A DNA stretch of 6,100 bases from Candidatus Brockarchaeota archaeon (GTDB taxonomy: Archaea; Thermoproteota; EX4484-205; DTQO01): positions 7,463 through 13,562 of the forward strand of contig JAFNJA010000048.1 of the NCBI GenBank assembly GCA_017601265.1, in the 5' to 3' direction. The position numbers and the translations under genes are program-made. Below are positions 5,388 to 6,100 of this stretch, one piece after another. The notes below the pieces were generated by a model. The model made no database searches and was not told the origin of the DNA. It was given only the letters and a program-made list of their open reading frames with translations. How positions within the stretch are numbered: position 1 is the stretch's first letter; the number at the start of each line of letters is the position of its first letter.

Positions 5388-6100
5388 GAACGGGAAGAAG
5401 AACCTGATCGCGCCAACAACTCCGCCCAAGACGCACATGATCGCGAAGCCGATGACGAAGCCTGCTGCTACCGGCCTGCCAGTAGCCTCATATAACTTGC
5501 TGCCCCCTATCCTCAGCGTCAGCGTCTTTACGACCCAAGCGATCAAAGCGCTTTGCCAAAGCGCCATGTCCATCGCCCAAAGGTCGACAGCGAATAGGAA
5601 ACCTATCGCCTCAAATGGGAACCAAACAAATCGAGCATGTAGATAGTTCAGGACGAAAGCTGCTAGAAAGCCAGCAACCGCTTGAGGCCACCAAATGCCC
5701 CTTGCCGGCCAATTTTCTATGAACTCTGGCGTGAAGCGGTCCGTTGGCCCCCAAGTGAAGGACTGGCCAGGAAGGCTGTTCAGTCCGAACGTGTAGCATG
5801 CCCAGATGATCGACACTATCGCCAATACCGGAGGCACAATGGCCGCAAATGCCGTTATTTTCAAAACGTTCTTGGGATTCGTTTTGGTTAGGCTTGCCAA
5901 CGTATAGTTGGACGGCATCGCCAGGAACTGGTGAGCCCAACCTTCGTACGCTGCATTGCTGGCTGGCATTATCGCGAACCCCATGGCGACGGTCCACTCC
6001 ATCGTGCGCGGCTCAGGAGCGCTTGGCCATATTGGCTTGAAGAAAGCCGCAGCAGCGTAGAAACCAGATGGCACCATGTATCCTATCAAGCCGTAGTAAC
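5385..6100 (-). CDS. OPT/DUF6785-like transporter paralog, C-terminal part (5' end off window)
   Basis: The frame is open from the right edge to TAG at 5385 and gives the last 237 residues, beginning YYGLIGYMVPSGFY; the start lies outside the window. It aligns with the C-terminal 237 residues of the complete neighbour with one single-residue gap, and by hand count about 165 of 236 positions are identical (about 70%). Conserved blocks are PEPRTMEWTVAMGF, WGPTDRFTPEF, ENWPAR, LNYLHAR, KTLTLRIGGS, GRPVAAGF and the terminal RFFFPF. Differences concentrate in membrane segments and are mostly hydrophobic swaps, which suggests both copies have been under selection. The transported substrate is unknown. 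No frameshift is seen in the visible part. Its promoter and N-terminus cannot be judged. Confidence 0.88.
   Translation of the reverse strand, partial: YYGLIGYMVPSGFYAAAAFFKPIWPSAPEPRTMEWTVAMGFAIMPASNAAYEGWAHQFLAMPSNYTLASLTKTNPKNVLKITAFAAIVPPVLAIVSIIWACYTFGLNSLPGQSFTWGPTDRFTPEFIENWPARGIWWPQAVAGFLAAFVLNYLHARFVWFPFEAIGFLFAVDLWAMDMALWQSALIAWVVKTLTLRIGGSKLYEATGRPVAAGFVIGFAIMCVLGGVVGAIRFFFPF
5975..6017 (-). repeat. 43-bp block identical to 3422-3464 (copy A)
   Basis: This is the other member of the perfectly identical pair inside the paralogous transporter genes. Neighbouring codons on both sides carry synonymous and non-synonymous differences. Confidence 0.9.

Noticed and set aside
5287..5436. 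N-terminal portion of the minus-strand frame that carries the first half of the ceramidase-like remnant
   Set aside because: It runs out of frame through the end of the upstream transporter and its 3'-flank repeat; the equivalent sequence after the other transporter copy does not keep this frame, so it is not part of a real protein.
1..6100. CRISPR array, insertion sequence or phage-like modules
   Set aside because: No spaced direct repeats, terminal inverted repeats, transposase, integrase or phage structural motifs were seen on either strand.

Overview
The window looks like a piece of a GC-rich archaeal chromosome. Every gene I can support lies on the minus strand. The archaeal call rests on TATA-like boxes (TTAAATAA, CCATATTA) about 30-45 bases before start codons, the absence of convincing bacterial -35/-10 pairs, and frequent AGG (Arg) and ATA (Ile) codons despite the high GC. 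Lineage and growth temperature cannot be fixed from this sequence alone.

Layout in the direction of transcription (right to left): (1) 6100-5385, the C-terminal 237 residues of a polytopic membrane protein of the OPT/DUF6785-like transporter type, cut by the window edge. (2) About 5286-4862, a decayed, frameshifted remnant resembling the C-terminal part of a neutral-ceramidase-like protein. (3) 4820-2829, a complete 663-residue paralog of the same membrane protein, with a clear TATA-like box lying in the tail of the remnant. (4) 2828-2577, a non-coding gap whose first ~70 bases repeat the sequence just after the first transporter's stop. (5) 2564-1989, a nitroreductase-family flavoprotein. 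(6) 1988-1465, mostly non-coding, but holding a possible 40-residue single-pass membrane protein with its own TATA-like box. (7) 1464-1, the first 488 residues of a thiamin-diphosphate enzyme of the acetolactate-synthase superfamily, cut by the left edge.

The most informative part is the right half. The two transporter copies are about 70% identical over the 236 comparable residues, share a homologous 3' flank, and contain one 43-bp perfectly identical block. A broken ceramidase-like fragment sits between them. This suggests tandem duplication or rearrangement beside, or into, a ceramidase-like gene, perhaps followed by local gene conversion. No pathway linking the transporter, the nitroreductase and the thiamin-diphosphate enzyme can be shown: the gaps are wide, and the genes appear to have separate promoters. 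I see no CRISPR array, rRNA, intact tRNA or transposase gene.
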